Origin: Lewinella sp041392765
Lineage (GTDB): Bacteria; Bacteroidota; Bacteroidia; Chitinophagales; Saprospiraceae
Direction: 5' to 3'
DNA: 64,000 bases
Assembly: GCA_041392765.1 (NCBI GenBank)
Contig: JAWKLL010000002.1
Span: 124,001 to 188,000, forward strand
This document shows positions 1 to 9,272 of this stretch, one piece after another. Position numbers and translations under genes: made by a program. The notes beneath the pieces were generated by a model. It worked only from the letters and a program-made list of their open reading frames with translations. It searched no databases and was not told where the DNA came from. Position 1 is the stretch's first letter, and every line of letters begins with the position of its first letter.

Positions 1-435
1 GATGGAACTGATGGTGACTAAGTGCCCGGCTCGTTTTTGCTGCCGCCATTGCGAGGACACCTCTCTTGTGAGGTAATGAGGGGCCATGAGGTTGAGGGAT
101 AAAAAATCTTGCAACTGTTGGTCGTTACCTTCCATCAAAGTGCCAGGGGCGAAGGTGCCGGCGTTGAGTACCAGCGCATCCAATGGAGGTAGGTTATGTT
201 GTAGCGTCTGTGCCCAGCTATAACAACCTTCTGGTGTGGACAAATCGGTAACGTGGGTATATAAATGGCTTGAGGGATAATGCAACGCCCAGTGTTGTTG
301 CATGGCTGCCAAGTCGTCTTGATGGCGGGCACAAACAGCTACCTGCCAGCCTTTTTCTGCAAAAAGTGCCGCAGTAGCACGCCCTATTCCTTTGGTGCCT
401 CCGCTGATGGCTACGAAGGACTGCCTATCATCCAT
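1..435 (-). CDS. SDR family short-chain dehydrogenase/reductase, 3' end outside window
   Basis: The first 145 residues of an NAD(P)-dependent short-chain dehydrogenase are visible; the gene runs off the left edge. The nucleotide-binding loop SGGTKGIGRA lies near residues 10-19 and the structural motif LNAGTF follows about 80 residues later, both in the classical SDR spacing. The visible part ends at VTISSI, where the active-site Ser strand begins; the catalytic YxxxK is outside the window. The substrate cannot be told. It starts at the ATG ending at 435 and is divergent from the MlaE gene across a 148-bp gap. Confidence 0.85.
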   Translation of the reverse strand, partial: MDDRQSFVAISGGTKGIGRATAALFAEKGWQVAVCARHQDDLAAMQQHWALHYPSSHLYTHVTDLSTPEGCYSWAQTLQHNLPPLDALVLNAGTFAPGTLMEGNDQQLQDFLSLNLMAPHYLTREVSSQWRQQKRAGHLVTISSI

Positions 436-583
436 AGTGAAAATTTAAACTGTACCCATACAACACAAACTATGGTAAGGATGTTGTTGAAAAATAGTTT
501 CCGCGCAAAATGCCTATTTTTGCGACCACAAGCATAAAAGCCCTCTTTTTTGTGGGTTTTGCGAGATTATTACCCACAAGACA

Positions 584-1328
584 ATGATAATACTTCGATT
601 TTTTGAACACGTAGGCCGTTATTTTCTGATGTTGGGAAATGTTTTTTCCCGACCAGAGAAAACATCTATGTATTATAAGGAGACGATGCGCCAAATGCAC
701 GATATTGGCGTAGGGTCGATGGTGATTGTGGCGTTAATCGCTGTATTTATCGGTGCGGTTACAGCCATTCAGTTTGCTTATCAGTTACAGAATAGCTTTG
801 TACCCCGTTACTATATCGGCTATATCGTTAGGGATTCCACGATCATCGAATTAGCACCTACTATCACCTGTTTGGTATTGGCGGGCAAAGTGGGATTCAA
901 CATCGCGGCGGAAATAGGGGGATGCGCCAAAAGAGCATATCGATGCTATGGAGATTATGGGGGTCAATACAGCTGCTTATGTTATTATGCCCAAAATTAT
1001 AGGAGCATTAGTCGTTATTCCCATGTTGGTGGCTATTGCAGCCTTCGTGGCCATCATGGGCGGATACCTTGCCACAGTACCCGTAGGGCTTATTTCACAT
1101 GCAGAATACCAGTTGGGGGTGCGTTCCTATTTTGTGGAATACAACATCACCCTTATGTTTATTAAATCGGTGGTATTCGCTTTCATTCTTACCTCCGTAC
1201 CCGCTTATCAGGGGTATTTTGTCAAAGGGGGGAGTATTGAATTAGGCAAAGCCAGCACTAATGCAGTGGTGTTTAGCGACATACTTATTCTGCTCTTCGA
1301 CTACCTCATTGCCGTTGTATTCACCTAG
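584..1328 (+). CDS. mlaE: MlaE-family ABC transporter permease (frame broken once)
   Basis: Integral membrane permease of the MCE/Mla phospholipid transport ABC system, which moves lipids between outer and inner membrane. The N-terminal part (about residues 1-110) has the hydrophobic MlaE helices and ends in LAGKVGFNIAAEIGG. The conserved sequence then continues in another frame from DAMEIMGVNTAAYVIMPK to the stop at 1328. The break lies at about 905-935 and is best explained by two missing bases near a G run and an A run, giving roughly 248 residues, the usual family length. The ATPase gene follows 37 bp later. No mlaD (MCE) gene is present next to the pair. Confidence 0.85.
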
Positions 1329-1365
1329 GTGATTTTTTCTCCGTCCCCAAACCAAACCATTCATC

Positions 1366-2136
1366 ATGATTAGAACAGAGAATATCATCAAAGCCTTTGG
1401 CGATACCACCGTACTCAAAGGGGTGTCCACAGCTTTTTACCCTGGCAAGGCGAACCTTATTATCGGTCGCTCTGGCGCAGGGAAAACAGTACTCTTGAAG
1501 CTACTCGTAGGGCTGCACACTCCTACTGAGGGTAAGGTTTGGTATGGCGACACTGATTTGTTCAGTTTAGATAAGAAATCACTTCGCGCTATCCGTATGC
1601 AAGTAGGGATGCTCTTTCAAGGGTCGGCGCTATTCGATTCGCTTTCGGTAGAGGCGAATGTGCGTTTTCCCTTGGATATGTTCACGAATATGACTGCTGC
1701 TGAAAAGGCAAAAAGGGTGGAATATTGCTTAGAGCGCGTCAGCCTCCAAGGGAGTAATGCCAAATATCCTTCCGAAATCAGCGGAGGGATGCAAAAACGC
1801 GTAGGTATTGCCCGTGCAATCGTGCTAGAACCAGCCTACCTCTTTTGTGACGAACCCAATTCTGGCCTCGACCCCAAAACATCCCTCGTCATAGACGAAC
1901 TCATCCGAGATATCACCATTGAAAACAACATCACCACTATCATCAATACCCACGACATGAACTCCGTCATGGAAATAGGCGATAATATCGTATTACTCTA
2001 TCAAGGAGAAATTGCATGGCGGGGCAGTAATGATGAAGTGCTCACCAGCGATAACGATATTTTGCAGGATTTTATCTTCGCCAGCCCCTTCCTACAGCGC
2101 CTGCGGGATAAGGCATTAGCCAATGAAAAATTGTAA
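1366..2136 (+). CDS. mlaF: MlaF-family ABC transporter ATP-binding protein
   Basis: Cytoplasmic ATPase partner of the preceding permease in Mla-type phospholipid transport. Walker A GRSGAGKT is at residues 34-41, the Q-loop at MLFQGSALFDSLSV, the ABC signature as SGGMQKR, Walker B as YLFCDEP followed by NSGLDP, and the H-loop as NTHD. The phrase GSALFDSLSVEANVRFPL is typical of the MlaF/Ttg2A subfamily rather than general importers. The length of 256 residues is normal. It ends 38 bp before the convergent methyltransferase gene. Confidence 0.9.
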   Translation: MIRTENIIKAFGDTTVLKGVSTAFYPGKANLIIGRSGAGKTVLLKLLVGLHTPTEGKVWYGDTDLFSLDKKSLRAIRMQVGMLFQGSALFDSLSVEANVRFPLDMFTNMTAAEKAKRVEYCLERVSLQGSNAKYPSEISGGMQKRVGIARAIVLEPAYLFCDEPNSGLDPKTSLVIDELIRDITIENNITTIINTHDMNSVMEIGDNIVLLYQGEIAWRGSNDEVLTSDNDILQDFIFASPFLQRLRDKALANEKL

Positions 2137-2174
2137 TAAGGGACGAGAACAGTTTAATTTCGTCAATTACTCAG

Positions 2175-3328
2175 TTAACGAAACAATTCCTCCAGATGAA
2201 ACCGCTCTATACCAAAAAGCGCTTTGAGGGCATCAATTTCCGCTTGTTCTGTTGGTCGGGGGCGTGATTTTACAGCGGTAATCATCACATTTTTGGGAGT
2301 ATGCGCTGTGTCGATGAATTCAAATACTTTGGTGCTATAGCCGTGCTTCTCTAACCAAAGTGCTCTTAGGCCATCGGTGAGCAACTCTGCCTGACGTTCC
2401 ATCAGGATTCCGTTTTTCAGAACGGCCACAAATTACTGGGCGGTTCCATATCTTTTCGTACCTGTTTGTGACAACAGGGTGCTACCACAATGATGGAAGC
2501 CCCCGCGCGAATACCTTTTGCCAAGGCTTCATCCGTAGCCGTGTCGCAGGCGTGTAGCGCAATGAGCATATCGATGCCACCGACGGGTTCATAAGTGTGA
2601 ATGTCTTGTGCTACGAAGGTCAAAGCATCAAAATGGTTGTCGCTAGCAATTTGGTTGCACTGTTCCACCAGCGCGGGACGAAGTTCCACCCCCGTTACGC
2701 GAACAGGTATCTTCAATTGGTTGTGGAGGTAGTCGTATAGCGCAAAAGTAAGATAACCTTTTCCAGACCCCATGTCCACAATGCGAGCCTGTTCGCGTAG
2801 TGGATTAGTTTGAAAAAGATGCCCTATCAATTCGATGTACTTATTGATTTGCCTAAACTTTCGCTGCCCTTGCTGTAGCACTTTTCCCTCTTGGTTGGTA
2901 ATACCTAATGCCTGCAACCAAGGACGATTATCGCTATCTAGCGGACGATTTTTGGCGTGGTCGTGTTGTAGATCGATAGTAGCGGGGGACAGATTAACAG
3001 CTTTTTTGCAGCAAACCCTTGCCTTTTTGGAAATTTGAAGACTGTAATGGCGGTTGGTGGTGAATAAATCCGCGTTGCGAAAAAGGGTCTCCAACCAATT
3101 GGCAATCTGTTGGGGAGCTTCGTCTATGGAAATATTTCGGGTTTCATCCTTCGTCTTATAGCGCAGGGTACAGGACAGCATCAATCGGCTTCTGATTTCC
3201 ACTAAACGAGCATACACGTTCGTCAGCTCCTCCGTGGTGGAACGGGGCTTACTTAGTGTCAATTTCACTAAAGTCTGTCGGTGCAATGACTCGAAGAGGT
3301 GGTCGATAAATGCCCTTGTGGAATCCAT
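2175..3328 (-). CDS. Class I SAM-dependent methyltransferase (frame broken once)
   Basis: Methyltransferase of about 384 residues after correction. The S-adenosylmethionine-binding Rossmann motif VDMGSGKGYLTFALYDYL is in the central third, followed by VTGVELRPALVEQCNQIA (acidic loop) and the motif CCHKQVRKDME. The C-terminal 84 residues (VLKNGILMERQAELLTDGLRA onward) lie in another frame. One missing base near 2432, in the codons for WPVL, joins the two parts. The N-terminal half looks like a substrate-recognition region. The substrate is unknown. It is probably co-transcribed with the YfiT-like gene, which ends 2 bp before its start codon. Confidence 0.75.
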
Positions 3329-3330
3329 AA

Positions 3331-3873
3331 TTAGGCTTTAGTGTTGGCGATAGCCAGCAACACATGTGCCAGATGATGACGGCAGTGCCATTGGTAGGTG
3401 TCCAATGCGCCCCAAAGGGTGAAGCTAGCTTCGTGTTCAGGGTGGTAGTAGGTGCGATGGAAGTCGGCCTCCGACATATTATTCAGTAGAACCACCCAGC
3501 GCTGGTGCAAGTATCGCAGCAATTCCAAAGAGGCATAAACAGGGGTTGAATCTGTATCGGGCAAGGCAGCCCAAGCCGCTTCGTCGTATGGTTTTACCGT
3601 GGGGTTGTCTTCTGTTAGTGCTAATTTGAAGCGAATATAGGCATTCAGATGGCTGTCGGCACAGTGGTGTACAACTTGGCGGATGTTCCAACCTCCCGGG
3701 CGGTATTGTTGGTTCAATCCTTCTGCATCTAAGGTAGCGACCTCGGTAGCCAATTGAGCGGGAAAAATCGCTAGCGTTTGCACCCATTCGGCGCGCTTTT
3801 CATCTGAATAATCCCCCTGAGGGGTAAACCGACCTACGGGGTAGGCCAAATGCTCCAATGCGTTCTTCTTCAT
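3331..3873 (-). CDS. YfiT-like putative metal-dependent hydrolase (DinB/bacillithiol transferase fold)
   Basis: DinB-superfamily four-helix protein of about 180 residues resembling YfiT. The diagnostic core is YRPGGWNIRQVVHHCADSH, followed by RFKLALTEDNPTVKPYDE and the C-terminal YQWHCRHHLAHVL. The His residues of the HHCADSH and RHHLAH motifs are the expected metal ligands. Family members are zinc or nickel proteins, some acting as thiol transferases; the substrate here is unknown. I chose the Met at 3873, preceded by an A-rich leader; an in-frame upstream ATG at 3903 is possible. The methyltransferase gene follows directly. Confidence 0.8.
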   Translation of the reverse strand: MKKNALEHLAYPVGRFTPQGDYSDEKRAEWVQTLAIFPAQLATEVATLDAEGLNQQYRPGGWNIRQVVHHCADSHLNAYIRFKLALTEDNPTVKPYDEAAWAALPDTDSTPVYASLELLRYLHQRWVVLLNNMSEADFHRTYYHPEHEASFTLWGALDTYQWHCRHHLAHVLLAIANTKA

Positions 3874-4112
3874 CTGTCTGTTTTCTATCAATCGTTCCCC
3901 CATTTACCGCTACATTAAAAGCTTTTAGCAGCAGATGAGAAATCGTAAACTAGTGCAAAAATACACACAAAACAGGGGAAAAATCGCAAAACTTTCTACA
4001 CTTTGTACAAATAAAACAGAAGGCGCACCGAATGACAGGCTAATTCTATATATTTGCCTTTTTAAGTGCTATATGTGGTGGATAATCCACCTGAATTACG
4101 GAGTATTAGTCA

Positions 4113-6560
4113 ATGAAAATATCACTCAACTGGCTGCGCCAGTATATAGATACCCACGATTTAAGCCCAGAAAAAATCGGTGAAATACTCACCAGTACCG
4201 GCTTGGAAGTAGAGGGGATAGAAGAAGTAGAGCGTGTTCCCGGAGGGCTTCGCGGTCTTGTTATTGGGCAAGTACTTACCTGTGTGAAACATCCCAATGC
4301 AGACAAATTGTCGCTGACCACGGTGGATGTAGGTCAGGATGTCCCTCTTTCCATTGTATGTGGTGCACCCAACGTAGCGGCTGGGCAAAAAGTAGTAGTA
4401 GCCATTGAGGGTACTACCCTTTATCCTACTACAGGGGACTCGTTTACCATCAAAAAAGGAAAAATCAGGGGCGAAGCCTCAGAGGGTATGATATGTGCCG
4501 AAGACGAGATTGGCCTGGGGCATAGCCACGCGGGTATTATCGTCCTACCAGAAACGGCTACTGTCGGCCAGGCTGCTCGCGACTATTACGGTCTTCAAGC
4601 CGATTTTGTTTATGAAATTGGCCTCACCCCCAATCGTTCCGATGCCACCAACCACTTGGGTGTAGCCTACGATTTAGCGGCAGCACTACAAATCAACCAC
4701 GGTTCTGATGTGCATGTCCAACCACCCGTAGTGGATGCTTTCCACGTGGATAACCACCAGTTGCCCATAGCGGTAGAAGTGCGCAATAGCGATGCTTGCC
4801 CGCGCTACTCAGGTGTAAGTATTACGGGCATACAAGTGGCCGAATCGCCAGACTGGCTAAAGGAGCGACTCTTGGCTGTTGGCGTGCGTCCCATCAATAA
4901 TGTGGTGGATGCTACCAATTTCGTTCTGCACGAATTGGGTCAACCCCTCCACGCATTCGATATTGACGAAATCTCCGGAGGCCGCATCATCGTGGATACA
5001 CTACCTGCCGCTACACCTTTCTTGGCATTGGACGAAACCGAACGCAAGCTACATGCCGAAGACTTGATGATTTGTGATGGCGACAACAAAGGGATGTGCA
5101 TTGGTGGCGTGTTTGGAGGGTTACATTCTGGGGTAAAAGACACCACTACACGGGTTTTTCTGGAATCTGCCCATTTTCATCCCGAATGGATTCGTAGAAC
5201 CAGTATGCGCCACAATCTGCGCACCGATGCTGCCCGTATTTTTGAAAAAGGCAGCGACCCGAATAATACCGTCTATGCCCTGAAACGGGCAGCCTTGCTT
5301 ATCCAAGAATTGGCAGGAGGCACCATATCATCTGAGGTGGTGGATATTTATCCCACCCCACACGAACCTGCGCATATTCAGGTGCGTTACCAGCGTATCA
5401 ATGAGCTGATAGGCGTTGCCATAGCGCCAGAACAAGTACACCGCATTTTGGTGGCCATGGGAATGCGCATCACGGCGGTTAATGATGTTGATTTTACAGT
5501 GGAAGTGCCCACCAACAAAGCGGACGTGCTGCGTGAAGTGGATGTGATAGAGGAAATACTTCGCATCTATGGTTTCAACAATGTGCCCATCCCTAGCCGC
5601 GTAGCTACTAGCATGGTCATTGCGCCAGATCCCAACCCCACACAGGTGCGCAATAACATTGCCAATATGCTGGCCGCTCAGGGATTCCATGAAATGATGG
5701 CACTCAGCTTATCCGAGTCGCGCTACTATAAAAACGCCGATTGGGTACCTGCCGATCATTTGGTGTACATCAACAATACCTCCAACGTGCATTTGGATAT
5801 TATGCGCCCCGATATGGTATTCAGTGGTTTGGAAGCCGTGTTGCACAACCAAAACCGACAAGAGAGCGACCTGCGTTTCTTCGAGTTCGGGCGTACCTAC
5901 CAGCGCAACGGTGAAAAATTTGAGGAAATCAATCGGCTTTCGCTCTTTATGACGGGCCGACGGGTTGCAGAAAACTGGATAGTAAAGGACGATCGCCCTG
6001 TGAACTTTCACACCCTGAAGCCACAAGTGGACAATATCCTCAACCGCTTGGGTGTACAGGGCTACCAGCAGGAAGAACTCCACCATCACCAGTCATTTGC
6101 CTATGCTACCCGCTATTTCAGGGGCAACAAAGAATTGGTGTGCTTTGGTAGGTTGCAATCTAACCTCACCAAAGGGATGGACATTAAGGGCGAGGTGTTT
6201 TATGCCAATTTCCATTGGGATAATATTTTCAGCGCATTGCCCAAAAAACGGGTACAGTTCAAGGAGTTGAACAAATATCCCGTGATGCGTCGCGATTTGG
6301 CATTAGTGGTGGACAGCAGTGTGAAGTTTAGTGATATAGCCACTATTGCCGGAAAGGCAGCCAAGAAGCTCTTGCGTGAAAGCAATCTTTTTGATGTCTA
6401 TGTGAATGACGATCAATTAGGTGCCAACAAAAAATCGTATGCTGTGAGTTTTATTTTTGAAGATAGCTCCCGCACGATGAATGTAGGCGAAATCGACAAG
6501 ATCATGCAGCAAATAATTCAGCAGTGTGAAACACAACTGAATGCATTGATCAGGCGTTAA
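4113..6560 (+). CDS. pheT: Phenylalanine--tRNA ligase beta subunit
   Basis: Beta chain of the alpha2-beta2 phenylalanyl-tRNA synthetase, which charges tRNA-Phe in the cytoplasm. It is 815 residues and intact. Domains in order: N-terminal start MKISLNWLRQYI, tRNA-binding EMAP-type domain (about 40-150, VCGAPNV motif), B3/B4 editing domain (about 200-400, including NNVVDATNFVLHELGQPLH), B5 domain, synthetase-like core, and C-terminal FDX-ACB anticodon-binding domain (KYPVMRRDLALVVD). A -7 box TATATTTG at 4049-4056 may be its promoter, though no clear -33 element is seen. It heads a run with the coiled-coil gene and zapA. Confidence 0.97.
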   Translation: MKISLNWLRQYIDTHDLSPEKIGEILTSTGLEVEGIEEVERVPGGLRGLVIGQVLTCVKHPNADKLSLTTVDVGQDVPLSIVCGAPNVAAGQKVVVAIEGTTLYPTTGDSFTIKKGKIRGEASEGMICAEDEIGLGHSHAGIIVLPETATVGQAARDYYGLQADFVYEIGLTPNRSDATNHLGVAYDLAAALQINHGSDVHVQPPVVDAFHVDNHQLPIAVEVRNSDACPRYSGVSITGIQVAESPDWLKERLLAVGVRPINNVVDATNFVLHELGQPLHAFDIDEISGGRIIVDTLPAATPFLALDETERKLHAEDLMICDGDNKGMCIGGVFGGLHSGVKDTTTRVFLESAHFHPEWIRRTSMRHNLRTDAARIFEKGSDPNNTVYALKRAALLIQELAGGTISSEVVDIYPTPHEPAHIQVRYQRINELIGVAIAPEQVHRILVAMGMRITAVNDVDFTVEVPTNKADVLREVDVIEEILRIYGFNNVPIPSRVATSMVIAPDPNPTQVRNNIANMLAAQGFHEMMALSLSESRYYKNADWVPADHLVYINNTSNVHLDIMRPDMVFSGLEAVLHNQNRQESDLRFFEFGRTYQRNGEKFEEINRLSLFMTGRRVAENWIVKDDRPVNFHTLKPQVDNILNRLGVQGYQQEELHHHQSFAYATRYFRGNKELVCFGRLQSNLTKGMDIKGEVFYANFHWDNIFSALPKKRVQFKELNKYPVMRRDLALVVDSSVKFSDIATIAGKAAKKLLRESNLFDVYVNDDQLGANKKSYAVSFIFEDSSRTMNVGEIDKIMQQIIQQCETQLNALIRR

Positions 6561-6579
6561 TACCGTAATATACCGCCGT

Positions 6580-6888
6580 ATGGATGTTTTGCAACAGACA
6601 GCCGCTATCATTGATAAAATACGCCTTGTAGAGGCGAAGATAGCTGCCGTGGAAGCAGAAAACGCCAGATTGCGGCAAGCGAATCAAGAATTGCAAAACA
6701 GATTGAGGGCTTCTTACCAAGCTACGAAACCTGAAAATCTGGCGATTATACAGGATGCACCCAGCGGAACGAGCCAGTCTCTTCCTCCAGTGACTCCAAC
6801 AGAAAAAGAACCAGTAGTTCAAAAGCAGATACAACTGGCTTTTGAGAATGAGGCTGAAAATGCCCATTCGCAAAGCCATACCAAGTAA
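6580..6888 (+). CDS. Small coiled-coil protein upstream of zapA
   Basis: A 102-residue soluble protein. Residues 1-45 are heptad-rich (VEAKIAAVEAENARLRQANQELQNRL) and predict a coiled coil; the rest is low-complexity Ser/Pro/Thr/Glu sequence. It lies 19 bp after pheT and 3 bp before zapA, so the three are very likely co-transcribed. By size, coiled coil and position next to zapA it may be a ZapB-like cell-division partner, but that is inference from context; no direct family motif is visible. Confidence 0.65.
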   Translation: MDVLQQTAAIIDKIRLVEAKIAAVEAENARLRQANQELQNRLRASYQATKPENLAIIQDAPSGTSQSLPPVTPTEKEPVVQKQIQLAFENEAENAHSQSHTK

Positions 6889-6891
6889 CGT

Positions 6892-7191
6892 ATGGAAGCG
6901 GATAATATGGTAAAAATAACGGTCATCATAGGCGGGAGGCCCTATCCTCTCCGAGTTGCCGTAGCCGACGAACCAGCTATCCGTAAAATTGTCAGTGAGG
7001 TGAATGACAAAATCAACACCTTTCAGACAACCTACCACGGGCGCGATAGACAAGATGCCCTTTCCATGACGTTGCTGACCTATGCGTATGATCTGTTCAA
7101 ACTGCGTCAGGAACCCCCTCCCGCTTCCGATCCTAAAGAAGTGGTGGAGCAACTGACGCACATCGACGAATTACTGACCCATCTGTTGTGA
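6892..7191 (+). CDS. zapA: Cell division protein ZapA
   Basis: A 99-residue ZapA, which cross-links FtsZ protofilaments at the division ring. The N-terminal beta-hairpin globular part (VKITVIIGGRPYPLRVAVADEPAIRKIVSEVNDKI) is typical and is followed by the helical segment that forms the tetramerising coiled coil. The ATG at 6892 lies 3 bp after the preceding stop; an internal Met at codon 6 (MVKITV) is an alternative start. The snap-back repeat begins 3 bp after the stop. Confidence 0.9.
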   Translation: MEADNMVKITVIIGGRPYPLRVAVADEPAIRKIVSEVNDKINTFQTTYHGRDRQDALSMTLLTYAYDLFKLRQEPPPASDPKEVVEQLTHIDELLTHLL

Positions 7192-7194
7192 ATC

Positions 7195-7360
7195 TAAGAG
7201 TATGTCTAAATTTCTCTGATTGTGCGAAAGCGAGTAAATTTTGTTCTGATCAAGGCGAAAAGCACAGTCGATGCCGGAAGCATCGGCGAGCATTTTCAAC
7301 GAAGGACAGGACGATATTTACCGCTTGCAGCCAATTGAGGGAATTTTAGACATACTCTAA
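7195..7360. repeat. 160-bp snap-back element (MITE-like) with 3-bp direct flanks
   Basis: The outer ends are perfect inverted repeats, GAGTATGTCTAAA at 7198-7210 and its complement at 7345-7357, and the pairing continues inward with few mismatches. The exact centre is a hairpin CGATGC-cggaa-GCATCG (7269-7285), so the whole element is one long imperfect palindrome. TAA stands directly on both sides (7195-7197 and 7358-7360), which fits a 3-bp target duplication. The same terminal sequence recurs at 13031-13043. This suggests a miniature inverted-repeat transposable element lacking a transposase. Confidence 0.65.
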
Positions 7361-7438
7361 GGAAAAGATGATGGTATTTGTTGGGTATGTTCCTGAAACA
7401 TGCACGGGAGTAACCGTGTGTTATTCATCATTTTTTTT
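7361..7438 (+). ncRNA. Candidate structured RNA between zapA and rny (possibly 6S-like)
   Basis: A closing stem pairs AAAAGATGATG (7363-7373) with CATCATTTTTT (7426-7436) with one G-U pair, enclosing an internal loop and the hairpin CACGG-gagtaa-CCGTG (7403-7418). It ends in a run of eight T. The shape (long closing stem, open internal region, apical hairpin) is what 6S-type RNAs show, and 6S genes lie near zapA in other phyla; Bacteroidota have their own 6S-Flavo class. I cannot align it here, so the assignment is tentative. It could instead be a leader or attenuator of rny. Confidence 0.4.
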
Positions 7439-7450
7439 AAACAGGTCATT

Positions 7451-9133
7451 ATGGATATAGGACTAGGATTAGGTGTGGGACTGGCGATCGGTTTGGCCAT
7501 CGGTTTCGTACTGATGATGCTGCGCAACAAAGGCGTTGTGGCGGCCAAATTGGAAGAAATCAACGCCCGCTCCGACCAAGAAGTGAAAGAAGCCCGGCTG
7601 ACAGCCAAACGCATCATTGACGAGGCGGAAACCAAAGCCGAGAAAATCGAAGCCACTGCAGAACTCAAGAACGAAAAAATCAAGCAGCGCAAGATTCAGG
7701 AAGCCAAGGAGAAGTTCAATAAATACCGTTCGGAATTTGAGAAGTTCAAAGCCGATGAAATGGTGCAGTTCAAAGAACGCGAAGTGGAAGTGAAAGCCTT
7801 GGTGTCGGAACTGGAGCAAAAGCAAAGCACGTTCAAAGATCGGGAACAAAAACTGGAAGCACAGCAACTGGAAGTGGAGGCCAAAGGCGTGGAAGTAGAA
7901 TCCATCCGCGAAAACCTGGAGAAGCAGTTAAAGATCGTTGCCAAGAAGAAGGAAGAACTAGAAACGGCCAACGAACGCCACATCCGCGAGTTGGAAAAAG
8001 TAGCCAACCTAACAGAAGCGGAGGCCAAGGAGCAACTCCTCGAAGCTGTTCGGGCGAAAGCCGAAAACGATGCTATGGTAATCGTGAAAAACTCAGTGGA
8101 AGAGGCCAAAGCCAATGCCAACAAAGAGGCCAAGAAGATTATCATCCAAACCATTCAGCGCATGAGTGCCGAATATACCATTGAAAATACGGTATCGGTA
8201 TTCAACTTGGAAAGCGATGACATGAAAGGGCAGATCATCGGACGCGAAGGACGCAATATCCGTGCGCTCGAAGCAGCCACGGGTGCAGAGATCATCGTGG
8301 ATGACACACCAGAAGCCATCGTTATCTCCAGCTTCGACCCCATTCGTCGCGAAGTTTGCCGCTTATCGCTGAAAAAACTGGTGGCAGACGGCCGTATTCA
8401 CCCCGCACGTATTGAGGAAGTAGTAGCCAAAGTACGCAAGCAGATAGATGAGCAAATTCGCGAAATTGGCGAACGTACCGTTATCGACTTGGATATTCAC
8501 GGATTGCATCCCTACTTGGTGAAAATGGTGGGTCGTATGCGCTTCCGTTCTTCCTACGGGCAGAATTTGCTCAAGCACTCCATCGAAACCGCTAACCTGT
8601 GTGCTACGATGGCTGCTGAGTTGGGCCTGAGCAGCAAGCAGGTGAAGTTGGCTAAGCGAGCAGGACTCCTGCACGACATTGGTAAAGTGGCAGAGGAGCA
8701 AAGCGAACTTTCGCACGCCCTGCTGGGTATGGAGATTTGTGAGAAACACAAGGAACATGCGGCTGTTATCAACGCCGTCGGTGCTCACCACGATGAGATT
8801 GAGATGAACAACATTCTCTCGCCCATCATCCAAGCCTGCGATGCCATTTCTGGTGCAAGACCTGGTGCCCGCCGCGAAATCATCGAAAGCTACATCAAGC
8901 GTATCAACGACCTTGAAGAATTGGCGATGGCGCACGATGGGGTACAAAAAGCCTTCGCTATGCAAGCAGGCCGTGAACTGCGCGTTATTGTAGAAGCAGA
9001 AAAAGTAACCGATCAGCATGCAGACGACCTGTCTTTCATGATTTCTCAGAAAATTCAGGACGAAATGCAGTATCCCGGTCAAATCAAAGTGACCGTCATA
9101 CGGGAAAAACGAGCCGTAGCTTACGCTCGATAG
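7451..9133 (+). CDS. rny: Ribonuclease Y
   Basis: Membrane-anchored endoribonuclease that starts mRNA turnover. The 560 residues contain an N-terminal transmembrane helix (GLGLGVGLAIGLAIGFVLMM), a long Glu/Lys-rich coiled coil (about 35-250), a KH RNA-binding domain with GQIIGREGRNIRALE, and the catalytic HD domain with LKHSIETANLCATMAAELG and AGLLHDIGKV. The Met at 7451 puts the membrane anchor at the N-terminus; longer readings run back into the structured RNA and its T run and are unlikely. The frame is intact. Confidence 0.95.
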   Translation: MDIGLGLGVGLAIGLAIGFVLMMLRNKGVVAAKLEEINARSDQEVKEARLTAKRIIDEAETKAEKIEATAELKNEKIKQRKIQEAKEKFNKYRSEFEKFKADEMVQFKEREVEVKALVSELEQKQSTFKDREQKLEAQQLEVEAKGVEVESIRENLEKQLKIVAKKKEELETANERHIRELEKVANLTEAEAKEQLLEAVRAKAENDAMVIVKNSVEEAKANANKEAKKIIIQTIQRMSAEYTIENTVSVFNLESDDMKGQIIGREGRNIRALEAATGAEIIVDDTPEAIVISSFDPIRREVCRLSLKKLVADGRIHPARIEEVVAKVRKQIDEQIREIGERTVIDLDIHGLHPYLVKMVGRMRFRSSYGQNLLKHSIETANLCATMAAELGLSSKQVKLAKRAGLLHDIGKVAEEQSELSHALLGMEICEKHKEHAAVINAVGAHHDEIEMNNILSPIIQACDAISGARPGARREIIESYIKRINDLEELAMAHDGVQKAFAMQAGRELRVIVEAEKVTDQHADDLSFMISQKIQDEMQYPGQIKVTVIREKRAVAYAR

Positions 9134-9168
9134 CAATACTGCCTACAAGCTAGAACCAACTCCTTCAC

Positions 9169-9197
9169 CCCGGGTGCGACCTTGCGTTGCATCCGGG
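9169..9197. terminator. Hairpin between rny and mfd
   Basis: CCCGGGTGCGAC and GTTGCATCCGGG form a 12-bp stem with one G-U pair and one mismatch around a 5-nt loop, 35 bp past the rny stop. It sits between convergent genes. No long T run follows, so termination strength is uncertain. Confidence 0.5.
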
Positions 9198-9272
9198 ATG
9201 TTGTTATTAGCAATTATGTACGGGGAATTTGTATAGGGATTCAAATAAGATTTTTCCTTCACTTATACTCTT

